DNA of 64,000 bases, from assembly GCA_013398955.1 (NCBI GenBank), contig VWPU01017411.1:124001-188000 (forward strand), given 5' to 3'. This document shows positions 1-11,580 of the stretch, piece after piece (position 1 is the stretch's first letter; the number at the start of each line of letters is the position of its first letter). This stretch comes from Callaeas wilsoni. Taxonomy: Eukaryota; Chordata; Aves; Passeriformes; Callaeidae. The notes under the pieces were generated by a model, which worked only from the letters and a program-made list of their open reading frames with translations, searched no databases and had not been told where the DNA came from. The position numbers were made by a program, and so were the translations under genes.

Positions 1-622
1 AATTGTATAAACATACAGAAATGCTTAAATATTTGAAACATTACATACACTCTTATGTCTCCAGGCCACCGAGACCCAGACGGGACCAGAACATATGCAG
101 GGCAAATGCAGCCAAACTCCTCTTGGCAGGCCCTGTCCAACAGGAATTAGTCTGTGCAGTCAGCCTTGGAATTAGGGTGCACATCTCAGTCTTTTTTCAT
201 CAGTGTGGATTCGCCTGGTATCTCCTGCTCCTAAGTGTTCTGAGCTTCTCTGTCAAGATCTTGCCTAAGTCCAGGGCAGGGGAAAGGGATGGGTGGGACC
301 TTTTCCTGCCCATTTCCTTTCTCTGCTATAGACTGAGTTTTCCACATGCTTTTTTGCTTGTAGAAGGAATAGGAGCCCCTGCTTCGGCGTTCCTGGAAGA
401 CCCTTAGTCCTCTGGAATCCAGTATGTCACCAATCACATAGTAAGCCTAGTCATAGGATCAAATAAAGACAACACTGCAGCAGCAAACACCAATTTACAT
501 CAGATTCAGCAGAGCCATTATGAAGTGTGCAGAATTTGATATCTAAAAAAATAATTTCAGGCCAGGTAATGAAAAAAATTTCTTCTCACACTTTATGAAT
601 ATTCACATATGAACACACAAGC

Positions 623-885
623 ACTGGTCATCACCACTCATGCTTTTCCTGCTTATCCCCATTTCCTTGCCCACCAAGCTCTCTGTCTAGCCCAACAGCT
701 TCCTTTTTTCAGACAGTACAGTCCTTTACTCCTGCCTCATCTTTCAATCTGCCTTTTTTAGCTCCCATTCCAGTGACTCCAGTTCTCAAAGTCTCAAGCC
801 TGAGTCACAGGCTCTTCACTGCTGTGTGGCAATAACAGGGAGGACAGAGCCCTAAGAGCAAAGGGGATCAGTCTTTCTACTTCCC
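623..885. repeat. Diverged duplicated unit, copy 1
   Basis: This unit shares ordered blocks with 1705-1940. They include GCCCACCAAG followed by a CTAGCCCA block, TTTCAATCTGCC against TTTCAGTCTGCC, CTCCCATTCCAGTGAC against CTCCCATCCCAGTGAC, and a final AACAGGGAGGAC...AGCCCT against ACAGCAGGGAGGAT...AGCCCT. Both copies have the same orientation, with indels. It could be an old local duplication or two copies of an uncharacterised interspersed repeat. Confidence 0.7.
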
Positions 886-1704
886 CATCATACATCAAAA
901 GTTTCCTGTCCTTCAGAAGAACAGCACTATAGCATGAAAGCAACCCTGCAAATGTACTATTTAGAGTGGAAAGTTAAGCACCAACACAGCGTGGAAAGCC
1001 AAAATGTAGGCTGTGGGAGCAGCAGTCAATTGGTCAGGTGTGTGTGGGTGTTGTGACCCGTGCATTGCACCCTGGCCCCAGGAACACACACTGTTCTTTC
1101 TCAGAGGGCTCTTTCCTCCCTCAGTGCTCAGCATACACAGTGCTGTGCTAGTAAGTAGCTTTTTATTTTGCTTTCTTGTGGTGATTCAGCGTGGGGCTCT
1201 GTGACACATTTGCTGCATATTAGTCCAAGCCTGCTCTGAAGATAGCCTTTGTTAATTCCCTCCTGAGCTCTTCTGTGGAGTTTATCAATGCAAGTACTTG
1301 TGTGCCTCTTAAATGCTAATTCATTTACTGCTGTAGCATGACTGTGAGAGTTGGTTTTCTTTTAATTTGCATTTTGCATGTGGAGAGCTGAAACGCAGTA
1401 AGATGAGCGTACAGGTATTCCTCTAATGGGGTGCCCAGTGCTGAAGGTCTGATTTTGCAGAGCCCTCAGCGTTAAGTGGCAGCCTGTGTGTTCAAAGCAC
1501 ATGGCCCATGGATTTCTGTTGCAGGCGAGTGCTGGGTATTTCTGGAAATTAGACCCCAAAGTCTATAGCTTGACAGGTTGATAATAAGCAATGTGCAATC
1601 TCACCATCTGTGTGAAGTTCAGCTTAAGCTACTTGCCAGGCTGACACAGGGGCTCATGGGGAGAGGGAGAACAGGATCTGCTTCTCAGTGGTTGCACCCA
1701 ACAG

Positions 1705-1940
1705 ACAGAACCTGGTCTCCATCAGCCATTTGCTTGCCCACCAAGTGTGTGTCCTAGCCCATCTGCTTCCAGTCCTTTGTGCCTACTTCGTCTTTCAGTC
1801 TGCCTTGTGGCTCCCATCCCAGTGACCCAAGTCTCCAGTAGCCCAGATGGGTTCACCACTAAATCCTCATGTCTCCCATTCTCCTGCCAACAGCAGGGAG
1901 GATGAAGCCCTGTGAGCATAAGGTGTCAGTCTTCCAAATC
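1705..1940. repeat. Diverged duplicated unit, copy 2
   Basis: Second copy of the unit at 623-885, direct orientation, offset about 1.07 kb. Matching blocks occur in the same order over about 230 bp with many substitutions and small indels. No coding potential is obvious in either copy. Confidence 0.7.
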
Positions 1941-3654
1941 CTGGCTCCATGTCTTGCCATAGACTGGCCTAGCGCAGGGACAATAGTCATCACAAGTAGA
2001 AGTTGTAATTACAAAAGTCCTCTACACCCCACGGCCTAGGCAGGAGATGCACACTGTGGGCACTGAACCGTCAACACAAGCTGAACAAGTTTATTTATAT
2101 AGGGAGGCCAAGCTAAAGCATGAGGCAATCTGTGGGGCCATTAAATGCTAGAATTAAATATGTTTCTACAGGGCATGTGTGAATTGCCCTTTCAAAGGCT
2201 TGTAACTCAGCCAGATGTAGGTGGATTTTTCACAGGACAGCAAAAGACATAAGCAGTGTAAAACCATTTGTTTTATTAAGTGTCATGTCTCTCATCTAAA
2301 CTACTAAACTTTTGGCAAATTTATAGCCAGTTGAAGACATAATTTACAACGCAATATTTTAGGCAGCCTGAACAGCACTGGTTTGGCCATTCCCACCTCT
2401 AGCCTGTGTTTGTACACCTATGCACGGAGAATTGAGTGCTGCAAACAGATGAAATGAAACCCACACTGTCAATGCTGCCAGAGAGCAACTGATTTCCTGC
2501 CTCGTCCCAGGGCATCCCCAGCACCAAGCTACCCATCCCTCCTGTCCTTGGTTCAGCTGTGGCTTTGCAACTCAGATCTCCTCCTTGACTTCTCTCACTA
2601 CGGGTTCCTGAAGATATTCTGCAATACCTCTCCTGTAACCTCCCTAGGACCTGCTCATGTGCCAGATCCACTAGTTGCTTTCCATTTCTTTCTGATGTAT
2701 TCACTGGATTCTGTTTATAAGTTACAAAACTGTTTAACAGCTAACACTCTATATTGCTAGATAATGCATACATTACATGATATGCATGTTCCTGGGACAC
2801 CTGCTTTACTAGCAATATGTGTCCCATTCATCACTGTGTATGAGGGAAGCATTTCTGCAGAAGTATTTAGAAATTCTTTGTTTGAAATAATTCATAATAA
2901 AATAGTGAATGTAACCCTTGCACTGTAGGTCTCGTGTATTGTAGAGCTATTTTATCACAAGGAGTTTTTCCCTTTTACCCCAACACAAGTAGAAATGCAC
3001 CCCAGCTACAAGCAGAGCAACCCAGGTGCCATCCATGGGCAGTGGGAAGTGTTCACACATTTTCATACTGATTTTTATTTGCTGGTATTTTACTACTTCT
3101 GCAGTAAATTGGTGCTGACTGTGAACCGGCATAAAACATGACCCATAAAAGCAGAAACATATGGCAAAGGAACATTAAGGTCACACTAAGGATAACAACT
3201 AGAAAGGTCTGCCTTGCACAGCCCAGCTGGGCATATGGAGAAACAAGTCTGAATAAATAAAAACCTTACATAAGTCACCCCCATGAATGGCCCCTTTTGC
3301 TTCTAAAACTGTTCCAGTCGGCATTAGTGTGGACCAGTTGTAATATCCTTCTTTCTGGAAGCAGGATCCTATTGCTGAGAAACAGCAATTAGTTTCAGCA
3401 GTGAGTTCATTTGAATATCAGGGCTTTTGAAAACACACACATGAGGAGGCAATAATGGCTAAACCCTCATCTGCACTTTAAAATCCTGTCACTCTAATCT
3501 GGGACATAAAAATCCACATGCTCTAACTCAGCATCGTGGGGCAATGGGGCAATGCATTCCAACAGGCTTTTTCCACTGCATTTTCAAAATGCATAATATG
3601 GGGTTTTTGATGAACCACTACTCAGGCCATTGAGCCTTTAGATGCTCAAGGCCT

Positions 3655-3908
3655 TAAGAAACAGCCTCAAGTTGTGCCAGGAGAGTTTTAAATTAGATAT
3701 TAGGAAAAAATTTCTTCACTGAAGGGATTGTAAACATTGGAATAGGCTTCCCAGGGAAGTGGTGGAGACGCCATCCCTGGAGGTATTTAAAAGATGTAAA
3801 TGTGGTGCTTAGGCACAAGGTTTAGTGGTGGACTAGGGTTAACGTTGGACTTGATGATCTTAAAGATCTTTTCCAACCTAAATTATTCTACAGTTCTCTG
3901 ATTCTATA
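3655..3908 (+). mobile_element. CR1 LINE, 5'-truncated 3' end
   Basis: The sequence has the diagnostic CR1 3' region: TTAAATTAGATATTAGGAAA, then an AAATTTCTTCACTGA block, GGGAAGTGGTGGAGACGCCA, and GTTGGACTTGATGATCTTAA followed by TTTTCCAACCTAAATTATTC. It ends in degenerate ATTCTAT/GATTCTAT-like terminal repeats. Only the last 250 bp or so are present, so it is a dead, 5'-truncated copy. It lies antisense to CLVS1. Copy 61318-61801 belongs to the same subfamily by its GGTTTAGTGGTGGACT-like block. Confidence 0.9.
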
Positions 3909-5477
3909 AGTTTTGATTTCATAGCAGAAAAATGTAATGGTGTCTTGATGCACAGATTGTACATGTTCATAATTAGTGTGCTTGGCACTACTTTAAAAGT
4001 TTTACCCTAACTCTGAATTTACTGAGTCTCTAATAAGCTTGACTCGGTGATAGTAATGCTCTTGTAACCCATGTTATCTTAAGAATAATTTTTACCCCAA
4101 ATTTGAATAAAGTTGTCATTAATTAAACTTTGACTAAATAAATTTGATTAAACAACCCAGGTTGTTTAGCCAAAATATATATGTAGCTGTCAGGTAAAAT
4201 CTCCTTCCTCTGCAAGGCAATTTTAAATTGCAGTAGGTTTTCAAACCTGTTTGCACTGGCAGCAGGTTAAAAGCAAGTGCTCTTTTGATGCCTGGGAGGG
4301 CAGAGAAGGCACATTCAGCTCCCAGGCTGTGCTTGGTGCCTGCTCACGGGACAAGAAAAGGCAGAGAACAGTCTTTGTCACTTGGACTGAAGATCAAGTT
4401 CAGACATCAAGAAGTGACCCAGATGTAGCTGAAGAAGGGCAGTTCTTGCAAAGAAAAGCGAGTCAAAGAGGTAACATGCTGCTGCAGCTTACTTGTTGCT
4501 GCTGGACCAGAGTGTAAGAGCAAAGGTGACACTGGAGAAAAAAGGAAACTTCAAAGAACTGAGATCTTGCACGTCCCCTCCAGTCACTGAATCCCCCTTC
4601 ACCTGGGGATGCTCACCCACTGCTTTTAAGTACCCAAATAGCTACAGATATAGATCTCCTACTGTTGGGAGAATGGGGCTAAAAACTTGTGCTCTATTGG
4701 CACAGTAATATGCTGAGAGCTGTCTCTGACTCTTTAACTGCTAGGCTTAACCATCCACCATAACTATTCGTTAAACTGCACACCCAGATAAAACCTCCAG
4801 CTGTTCCTAAAAACAACAGCTCATCAACAAAAGCCAGCATGAATGCCTCAGGCAAATGCTTTGCTTTTGTGTGAGCTCCCTGTTGACTGAAGGCCCCTTT
4901 CTGACCATCAGAGATCACAGAAGACCTGGCCACAGCTGAAATGGAAGTGATATTCTTCCCTGTGCTCCATATTTTTGCACCATTTACATTGCTCTGAAAT
5001 CCCAAAGTTTTTAAGTGACAGGATCAGGACATGGGTGCAGGCCCTTCAGAAGAGATGGCCAAGACAGGGGAAGGATCTCTTGCCAATGCTGCTTCCAGGA
5101 CTGTCTAATGGATGCGGCCAGGCTCCCAGATTAAACCAGGTTTGCTTAGTTTACTACCTTGCCCATTTCAGACTTCGCTGAGCTGAATCTTAACACATTC
5201 TGAATGGATTTTTATTATTGTTGCTTCCCCCTCCCCTACCCTCCCGGTCATTAAGACTCATTATGTGGAGTCATCAGCTGTTTTGCTTTGTTTCCCATCT
5301 GTTCATACAGTACTTGGGATCCTAGATAATACTGCAGATGGGAGTGCCATTTCCACTATTTTGGTTTTGCTCCAGTGGGACTTCATGCGGCCACTGGTGG
5401 AAAAATTGCAGTGGTTTTGATTAAAGATTTTCGGTATTATAGACACTTGTCAAATCTCAAAATTTTCAAGATCGTGT

Positions 5478-5495
5478 CACTGACTAGAGTCAGTG
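5478..5495. repeat. Short near-perfect hairpin
   Basis: An 8-bp stem CACTGACT/AGTCAGTG encloses a 2-base AG spacer. Too short for a microRNA precursor; probably coincidental. Confidence 0.5.
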
Positions 5496-7979
5496 GCAGT
5501 GTTTCTCTAAGTGGATTTTCGATCCTTTCCCCACCTGCAACACCTCCATTCTCTGAAGTCAACAAGGACTTTTTCTGGAGAACAAATCTTGTGCAAGTTT
5601 GAGTCACAGGGAAAACCACCCCTGCCTGTGACTGGAAAGAAGATAATGTTCTGGTTCCGTTGCTGTTAAATGGAGCAGAAATTGGAATCTAACGAGACTT
5701 TGCTATGCAAATCTAATCTCCTGTAGCCCCTTCACATTAGTCTTTCACTCCTGTATCAGTTAGATTGTCATACTGGCATGCTGTTTCTGGCCTCTGGTGA
5801 CAAGCAAACCAACTCTGATTTGCAGCCAAGGTATACTTTGATCAACTTGTACCCATTTGATCTCATGCCTAAGTTGTCCTTTTTCTCAAATACCTATTCT
5901 CTCTCCCCAGATTTTATTCCCTTCAAATCCATTTAAACCTTCAGTCTCTGAAGCAGAACAAACCACTGTCTTCTGTAGCTTCTTGCTGGAAAAATATACT
6001 CTTTGCTTTCCTCATCCTCCCCACAGTTCCCAGGTGAACTTGTTCTAATTTATATGCACCTGCCCTGGTGACAGGAGCCAAAGCATTGCTGTCAGTCCCA
6101 AAGCCAACCTACAAGCAGGTACCTGCTCCAGCTTCAGCCCCTCCCACTGCTGCTTGGTGCCTCATTTTTTTCCTGGTCTGCATTTGGAGATTTATTTTAG
6201 TTTTCAGTTTGGTCTCAAGAACATCTTGAAGATGGCATCCTTCCCTGCCTCTGTGTTCAGTACAGTATTTTGGTCAGTTATTCTCTGATTCCATTTCGTG
6301 GCACTTTTCTTCCAGATCTATAATTTATATCTTGATTTCCCAGCCTCTCTGCTACTAAAATTGCAAGACACTAATTTTTGGAGTAGGTGCCAAGGGTGAG
6401 CTTCTCTCCAGGTGTAGAGGATGATGGCATTTCATTTCACAGGGACACTTCTCTGTGGTCACAGTGCAAGACTCTCCGCTGTTATAGCACCACTAGCACT
6501 ATGGAGCTCAAAGATTCTGGATGCTTTAAGACCCCACTGGTCCAGTGGCAGCTCTAGCAAGGACGGGCTAGCATGGCTTTACAGAAAGTGGCCACAGAGC
6601 CAGGAGGGGTTGCAGCTCTGCGCCTTGTCAGGCAGCAGGACAGTGCCACAGCAGGGAACAACCACTGTAATTTCAGCCTCCTGGGTAAATCCAAGTCTCA
6701 TAAGCACAAACAAGCCCTCCCCTGCAGTTGGTTACTGGGCAGGCAAACCTGCAATGATATCTGGGAAGTCAGAGAGGAAAGGTCCCATAATTGTTCAGGC
6801 TTTTCAGCCTTAAATTGCAGAAACCCAAGAAGGCTCAGTCTTTGTATATTTGCCCCTTTCAGAGGAACAGACTGCTAAAGAAAAAGTCTGTGACCTTGAC
6901 CTCTATTTTATGTTAAACCAATCTTTTCATCAGAGAAACACAAAATTAACATGTTACCTAAGAGTGTATGCCATGAAATGAGGAGCAGAGAAGGGATTTT
7001 CAATAAAACTAGAAATTGTTTTAATAAGGGGAAAAAATGATAGAACAATTGTGAGTGAGTTATATCTAAGATGAAGAATAATGTTAGAAGATCACCTATG
7101 CCTAATGTAAACCTCTCTGGAGTATCCAGAATCTCAGCCGTAACCTGAGTTTCTCATTGTGTTAGAGATATATGAACCTAAAGAGGCAAGGAGGGGAGAT
7201 ATATAAAGACAGGTAATGCTGGTAGAAGTCTGGAGACCTTTTAAGATGCCTGAGATATAAATCTGGTCTAATAAATCTAATAAAGCACACAATCATGCTT
7301 TCTAAACATAGGCTTTTACCTGTGCTTGGGCCAAGGGGGTACTCAGGGGAAGAAGAATCAAAGCAAATACTCATAGGAGAAAATCTGTTGAAGCTGTGAA
7401 CTTTTCACCTTTAACAGCAAGTAATGACCACGGGGTGCAAGATCAGATGGTTGACTTAACCGCTGAGTAACAAAATTAGGCTAAAAGTTAGATCTAGTCT
7501 GCCTAGAGGCAACATGACAAATTAGATTCATCCACTCCTCACATTTGTATTAGTGCACTTTTGTATTAGTGAACAGATTATAAAAGAAGGCTTTGCCTCA
7601 AGGCAGGGTTTTCTGGCAGTGAACTAATTTTCAAGCCGAGGTTCTCCCCGGGGGCACAATAAGACCTTCCCTTCTTTGCAGCCAAGGATCAGATCGTCAG
7701 CAAAGATTTACCTGTGAACAGCTCTCAACATATTTGGAGCTTTAAAAAACTGCAGATTTCTTTCTATAAAGCTACGTAAATGAAAATATATTTTAATAAT
7801 AATGATGAAATATTTAGTATTTTTCTAAAATAACTCAGTGTGTTTCACTGACAATATTTATTAAAAATAAATTGGTTTAAACTCATCTCTCTGGGACAAG
7901 CTTCGTAAACTCATGCTGGCTCCTAGCCTTGGATGATGGTCAGTAGTGAGAACTGCTGACCATGCAGGTGGCCACCCCT

Positions 7980-8460
7980 CTTCATGCCAGGGCTGCAGCT
8001 CATAGCCTGGCAGTCTTGTGCCCTGTGAGTCGCGGCCCTGCGAGCTCTGGAAGTCAGTCATAAATGTTAGTGTTTCCAGCACGAGGCCTCACTTCGCAGA
8101 CACAGCTGCGTGGCATCCCTCTGACCTGGGAGGGAGCTGTGAATCAAGAATGCACTTCTTTTTCCTCTGAAGATGAAAGACTTTCAAAATTAATTGCATG
8201 ACATTATGGCTTGTCTGTGTTGTCAGCTTTGATTTTGCTGTGACAAAATGATGGCCGCTCCCTGTCACAGAGAGTGACGCCGTGCCTGTGAGCACCGCAC
8301 TCATCAAGTGGCAGCAGCGAGGAAAGCATCACTGCGATCTGCATGGAAAGCAGTTTTGTGGAGGGGGACGCCAAGGGTGAGCCGAGTGCAGATGTTACAC
8401 GCACACGAGGGAGCCTACGGGGCCATCTCTCACTGCAGCCGGTGTCGGCTGAGCCATACC
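7980..8460. promoter_or_regulatory. CpG-enriched patch downstream of CLVS1 exon (function unknown)
   Basis: By hand count about 20 CpG dinucleotides fall in under 500 bp, for example around 8030-8045, 8270-8335 and 8365-8455, whereas most intron lines nearby contain none or one per 60 bases. No splice-bounded exon or recognised domain is found on either strand. It may be a conserved regulatory element or simply a locally GC-rich segment. Confidence 0.3.
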
Positions 8461-9122
8461 ACCCACAGCTCTGTGCCAGGTATCTGACTTCCTGACCCCA
8501 TCCCCATAATCAGTCCAAACTGCTGAGGGTAACACTCTCCAGAGGTGTTATTTAGAGCATTCAGAGCTGAATGCACAATCACTAGAACTAAGGTCAGAGC
8601 ACTTAAAAGAGCAGCTCTGCAACGGCCTTCGCAGGGCTTTGCAGAGCAAGTGGGAGCAGAGGCAGAGGGAGAAGACCAACTTCTTTTCCCTTTAGAGGGC
8701 GGTGGTGTTCATCCTACAAAAGCTGCTTTTTCGAGGAGATAAATCCCTCGTCGATAACAACCAGGTCAGCAGCAGCAAAGCAGCGGCAAGGAATAGGGAC
8801 CAGCGCTCAAGTGGCGCTGCTGGCTGCACTGCACCATACAGGACAGCATCTCACCCTGATGTACTTTCTGTAATGCTCTGTGCAGGGGCTCATTAATTTC
8901 TTCTCATTTTCATGCACAGTAATCAGACAAGTAATTACGGTTCCACCGAGAGGCTTCCTTTCTCCCACCACACCATGGGCACAGCCCAGAGTGAAGCGCT
9001 CCATACCATCAACATTTGCCAAATTGCAGCCTCTCTTCGAGCCAGATGAGCCCTTCCTGTGAGATGTATGCCGAACCTGCTCAGAGAGCCAAATAAGAGC
9101 CGATTTCAAAGGCAGTACTAAC

Positions 9123-9358
9123 CTTTTCATGGGTTTGGGCGAGGCCTCCCGCTCCAGGTTGGAGGACGCGTGCTTCACGTGCATGGCGTTGTAGGAGGTG
9201 TGGGTGTACTCGTTTTCGTCGCTGTAGTCAGGACCGAGTAACGTTCGAGCCCACGTCCCCATGTCATAGGGAGGCAGAGTCCCCCCAAATTCAGAGGGCA
9301 GGCATTCGGGGTGTATTAGCTGGTGAAGGCTGTTCAGGTTGTTACCATGAAGAAAGAT
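9123..9358 (-). CDS. CLVS1: Clavesin-1, internal coding exon (end of CRAL-TRIO domain and acidic/histidine-containing tail)
   Basis: This 236-nt minus-strand exon starts [18 protein letters not shown], continues [18 protein letters not shown], and ends [10 protein letters not shown] plus two bases (AG) of a split codon. The acceptor is TTAAG at 9363-9359 and the donor AAAAG|GTTAGT with GT at 9122-9121. LHGNN and LPSEFGG close the CRAL-TRIO fold. The following tail segment, [17 protein letters not shown] then NAMHVKH, matches clavesin-1 as I remember it and differs from the shorter, more acidic clavesin-2 tail. This makes the locus CLVS1 rather than CLVS2. The second half of the exon is rich in C/G at third codon positions and in CpG, unlike the AT-rich exon at 57225. 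An open frame continues past the donor to 8807, but this is read-through into the intron. The expected last exon (around 28 codons, ending near a PLL-type motif in mammals) was not found in 1-9122. Confidence 0.96.
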
Positions 9359-10491
9359 CTTAACAGATAAAAAAGAAAATTCAAAGTCATCATTGACTCC
9401 TTACTTCATTAAGTACAATAATAGCAGCACTAATGAGGTGTGGAGTGTCATTTGTTGACACTGCAGTTTCAGGTGGGAATTTCAAAAGCTCTCAGGGCTG
9501 ATTCATTTGGCACAAGAGGGGGAATTAACTTTAGGGTAGGCAGCTGAAGAATTAGGCTGGCACTACTAACACTTCTGAAAACTCCGATTCGCTTGCTTTT
9601 GGCACATGACAATTTCAGTTTCTTAAGTACCAGCTCAGGAGAAGTGTAAGTCAGGAATTATGACTGATTATTGCTACTGTAAGAGGATAGAGGCTTACAT
9701 GAATAGCAGTGAGAAGAAATGGGTGACAGTGGAGCTTGCTGAAAGCAGATGTGAGGGGTAGGACTTAAGCGTCTGAGAGGGCCACCAGCCCTGCACCCCG
9801 GGACAGACATTTCCCAGGGGTGTAACAGGCTGTGTCACCATCTGGTGCTTCTTCAGCAACACTTGTTTCTCTAATCCCTCTTTGCTTTCAGGTGGGTCCT
9901 ACCCTTGTCCTGCCTAGTCAGACACAACTCAGGGTGGGCTCTGGGGCCTCCTGAGGGATTATTCAGCTGTTGTTTGATAGACTGCAGAGAACAAATGGCT
10001 AGGATGACTGCAGGACCACCAATTCACATGAATTTCAGTGGAATCTGCCTCTCCTGCAGTGTGAGCAAACAGCCTTCAGGCATGGGTACTTTTTGTGGAA
10101 GCAAGTGAGTTACCATCATGTGAAAACAGTCACCCTGCTGAAGGAATGAAACAGGAATTTTTACTCCCACAAAAAGAGTTGAGCTGAAGTTTCCTTCACT
10201 TGCAAGTAGCTTCAGCCAGGCCTGATAATCCCTCCACATTGCCAATTCTCTCTGTCCCTGAGCATGTCCCAGTAAAATGTATCCACACTTTGTTAGCGAT
10301 AACAGATTTCTGGTCCCTGGCTGAGTTATTGATTCAATCCAGACCATTCCAAACTCTAATTTTTAATAAGAGCAGCAAATCTCTTATACCATATGGAAAA
10401 TGGGAAGCAAAAAAGAAGACAAGAAAACAGGCATCTACTTTGATAATCCAGATCTGCAAGTTCCTCTCCACCCCCGCCCCCATCTAATTAC
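9359..10491 (-). other. CLVS1 short intron (1133 bp) between the last two visible exons
   Basis: Bounded by donor GT at 10491-10490 and acceptor AG at 9360-9359 on the minus strand, phase 0. No repeats or other genes recognised. Open frames on either strand (for example 10024-10347 minus) have no recognisable features and look like chance. Confidence 0.9.
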
Positions 10492-10602
10492 CCTTTTCCT
10501 TGTCTTGTCTTTGAGGAATGGTTTGATTAACGTGTACAGGGCATGGATGTACCAGGGCTGATTGACAAAATGGACTCCTCCAAAACGTGCAGGAAAGCTG
10601 TC
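10492..10602 (-). CDS. CLVS1: Clavesin-1, internal coding exon (CRAL-TRIO core, part 2)
   Basis: This 111-nt minus-strand exon encodes exactly 37 codons, starting [20 protein letters not shown] and ending [11 protein letters not shown]. The acceptor CTATAG at 10608-10603 follows a pyrimidine-rich run (TTTC units), and the donor is AGG|GTAATT with GT at 10491-10490. Both junctions are phase 0, in frame with the 57225-57399 exon and the 9123-9358 exon. The segment is the second half of the CRAL-TRIO pocket. The basic KDKTRKR stretch corresponds to the positively charged patch that in this family helps bind phosphoinositide headgroups (inference from family knowledge). It is separated from the preceding exon by a 46.6 kb intron and from the next by only 1.1 kb. 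No frameshift or stop is present, so the gene looks intact. A CpG-rich patch begins about 260 bp upstream in the transcript sense, at 10860. Confidence 0.96.
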
Positions 10603-10859
10603 CTATAGAAAGAAAGAAAGGAAGGCAGTTAAGAGATGCAGTGCTTTACTCCGGCAGTCAATAGGATGAAAGTAGGAGGAAAAATCTGTCTCTTTCCATC
10701 TGCGAACGAGCACTAGGCTTGCTGGGAGGGGCAGGAGGGAAATGGAAAAACAAAAAAGATGCCTGTAAGCGTTTGTATCAGTTTCCTCTGTGGGCAGAGG
10801 CAGTCCCTTCGCCCCTCCACACACTGACACATCAAGTGCCGATGAGATGCTGAAGATTT

Positions 10860-11580
10860 AAAGTCGGGTCTCCAGCCACCTCTCATGAACATTTTTTAAC
10901 TCCGTCAGGGCATCTGACTCCGCCGGCCTGGGAAGTGAGAGGAGGTTGATGAGCACTGCTCCCTCGGAGGGGAAGCTTTCTAATTTCTCATTGTGCAGCG
11001 CAAGGCAAGCCCCCCGTTCCCACGCACATCGCTGCTCAGAGCTCACCTTTTCACCCTTCGGCCTCCCTGCCTCCCCCTGGTAAAATCATCATTACAATGG
11101 CTGACCTTTCGGGGTGAGCAAGCAGCATATTACAGGGAGGAGGATGGGTGGGAAATGCTGATAAGTGAAGGTGTGGGGAGAGCGCACCATGACAGCACCA
11201 TGGAAACTGCCGGAGCCGCGCTCGCTGCCGCTGCCAGGCTCGGCACAAACACCCTCGGCATTAACATGCAGGTAGCGTCCCGCTGGCGAGGTGCTCGCTA
11301 CAGCATCCTACCCTGCTCCGCCAGCCGGGCACGCCTAATAGAAGAGGAGGTGGCTGGCGTGTCTTTAAAGGTTATTGTATATTGTAAAGGGTATTTTGTA
11401 CCTACGATCTTATCTAACAAACGTCAGTCAAGGAAGAGCCTAGGATTTTTTTCGCGTGGCGTAAATAATGGGACGACCGCTGCTCCTGTGTGCAAATACG
11501 CTTCTGAGGGGAGGAGAGGAGCCTGTCTCTCCGCTGTGAAGGGAGATTCTGATGAAGCCGTCCTCATCCTGTGCGTGCTC
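10860..11580. promoter_or_regulatory. Intragenic CpG-rich patch, candidate CpG island / alternative promoter
   Basis: About forty CpGs by hand count in roughly 720 bp, with GC content clearly above the surrounding intron. It lies about 260 bp upstream, in CLVS1 transcript sense, of the exon at 10492-10602. That is where a promoter for a shorter CLVS1 transcript could sit. In the opposite direction the patch holds a good Kozak ATG (11200) and a plausible splice donor (11271/11272). No TATA box or known factor cluster decides the direction. Functional identity is inference only. Confidence 0.4.

Larger units (their letters stand above)
1..9122 (-). other. CLVS1 last intron, left part (non-coding)
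   Basis: This is the stretch after the donor at 9122-9121 to the window edge. I searched the minus strand by eye for the short last CLVS1 exon and did not see it. Contents that can be named are a diverged repeat pair (about 623-885 and 1705-1940), one CR1 LINE tail (3655-3908), a short perfect hairpin (5478-5495) and a CpG-enriched patch (7980-8460). The rest is AT-rich unique-looking sequence with only short chance open frames. The label assumes the transcript continues to the left; the true end of the gene is outside the window. Confidence 0.75.

Noticed and set aside
6421..6878. Two overlapping plus-strand open frames of 130 and 101 codons
   Set aside because: No known domain, no consensus splice sites fitting an exon, and different frames of the same segment are open.
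8807..9262. 151-codon minus-strand open frame beginning MGTWARTLL
   Set aside because: Its N-terminal half is the CLVS1 exon 9123-9358. After the GT donor at 9122-9121 the rest is read-through into the intron.
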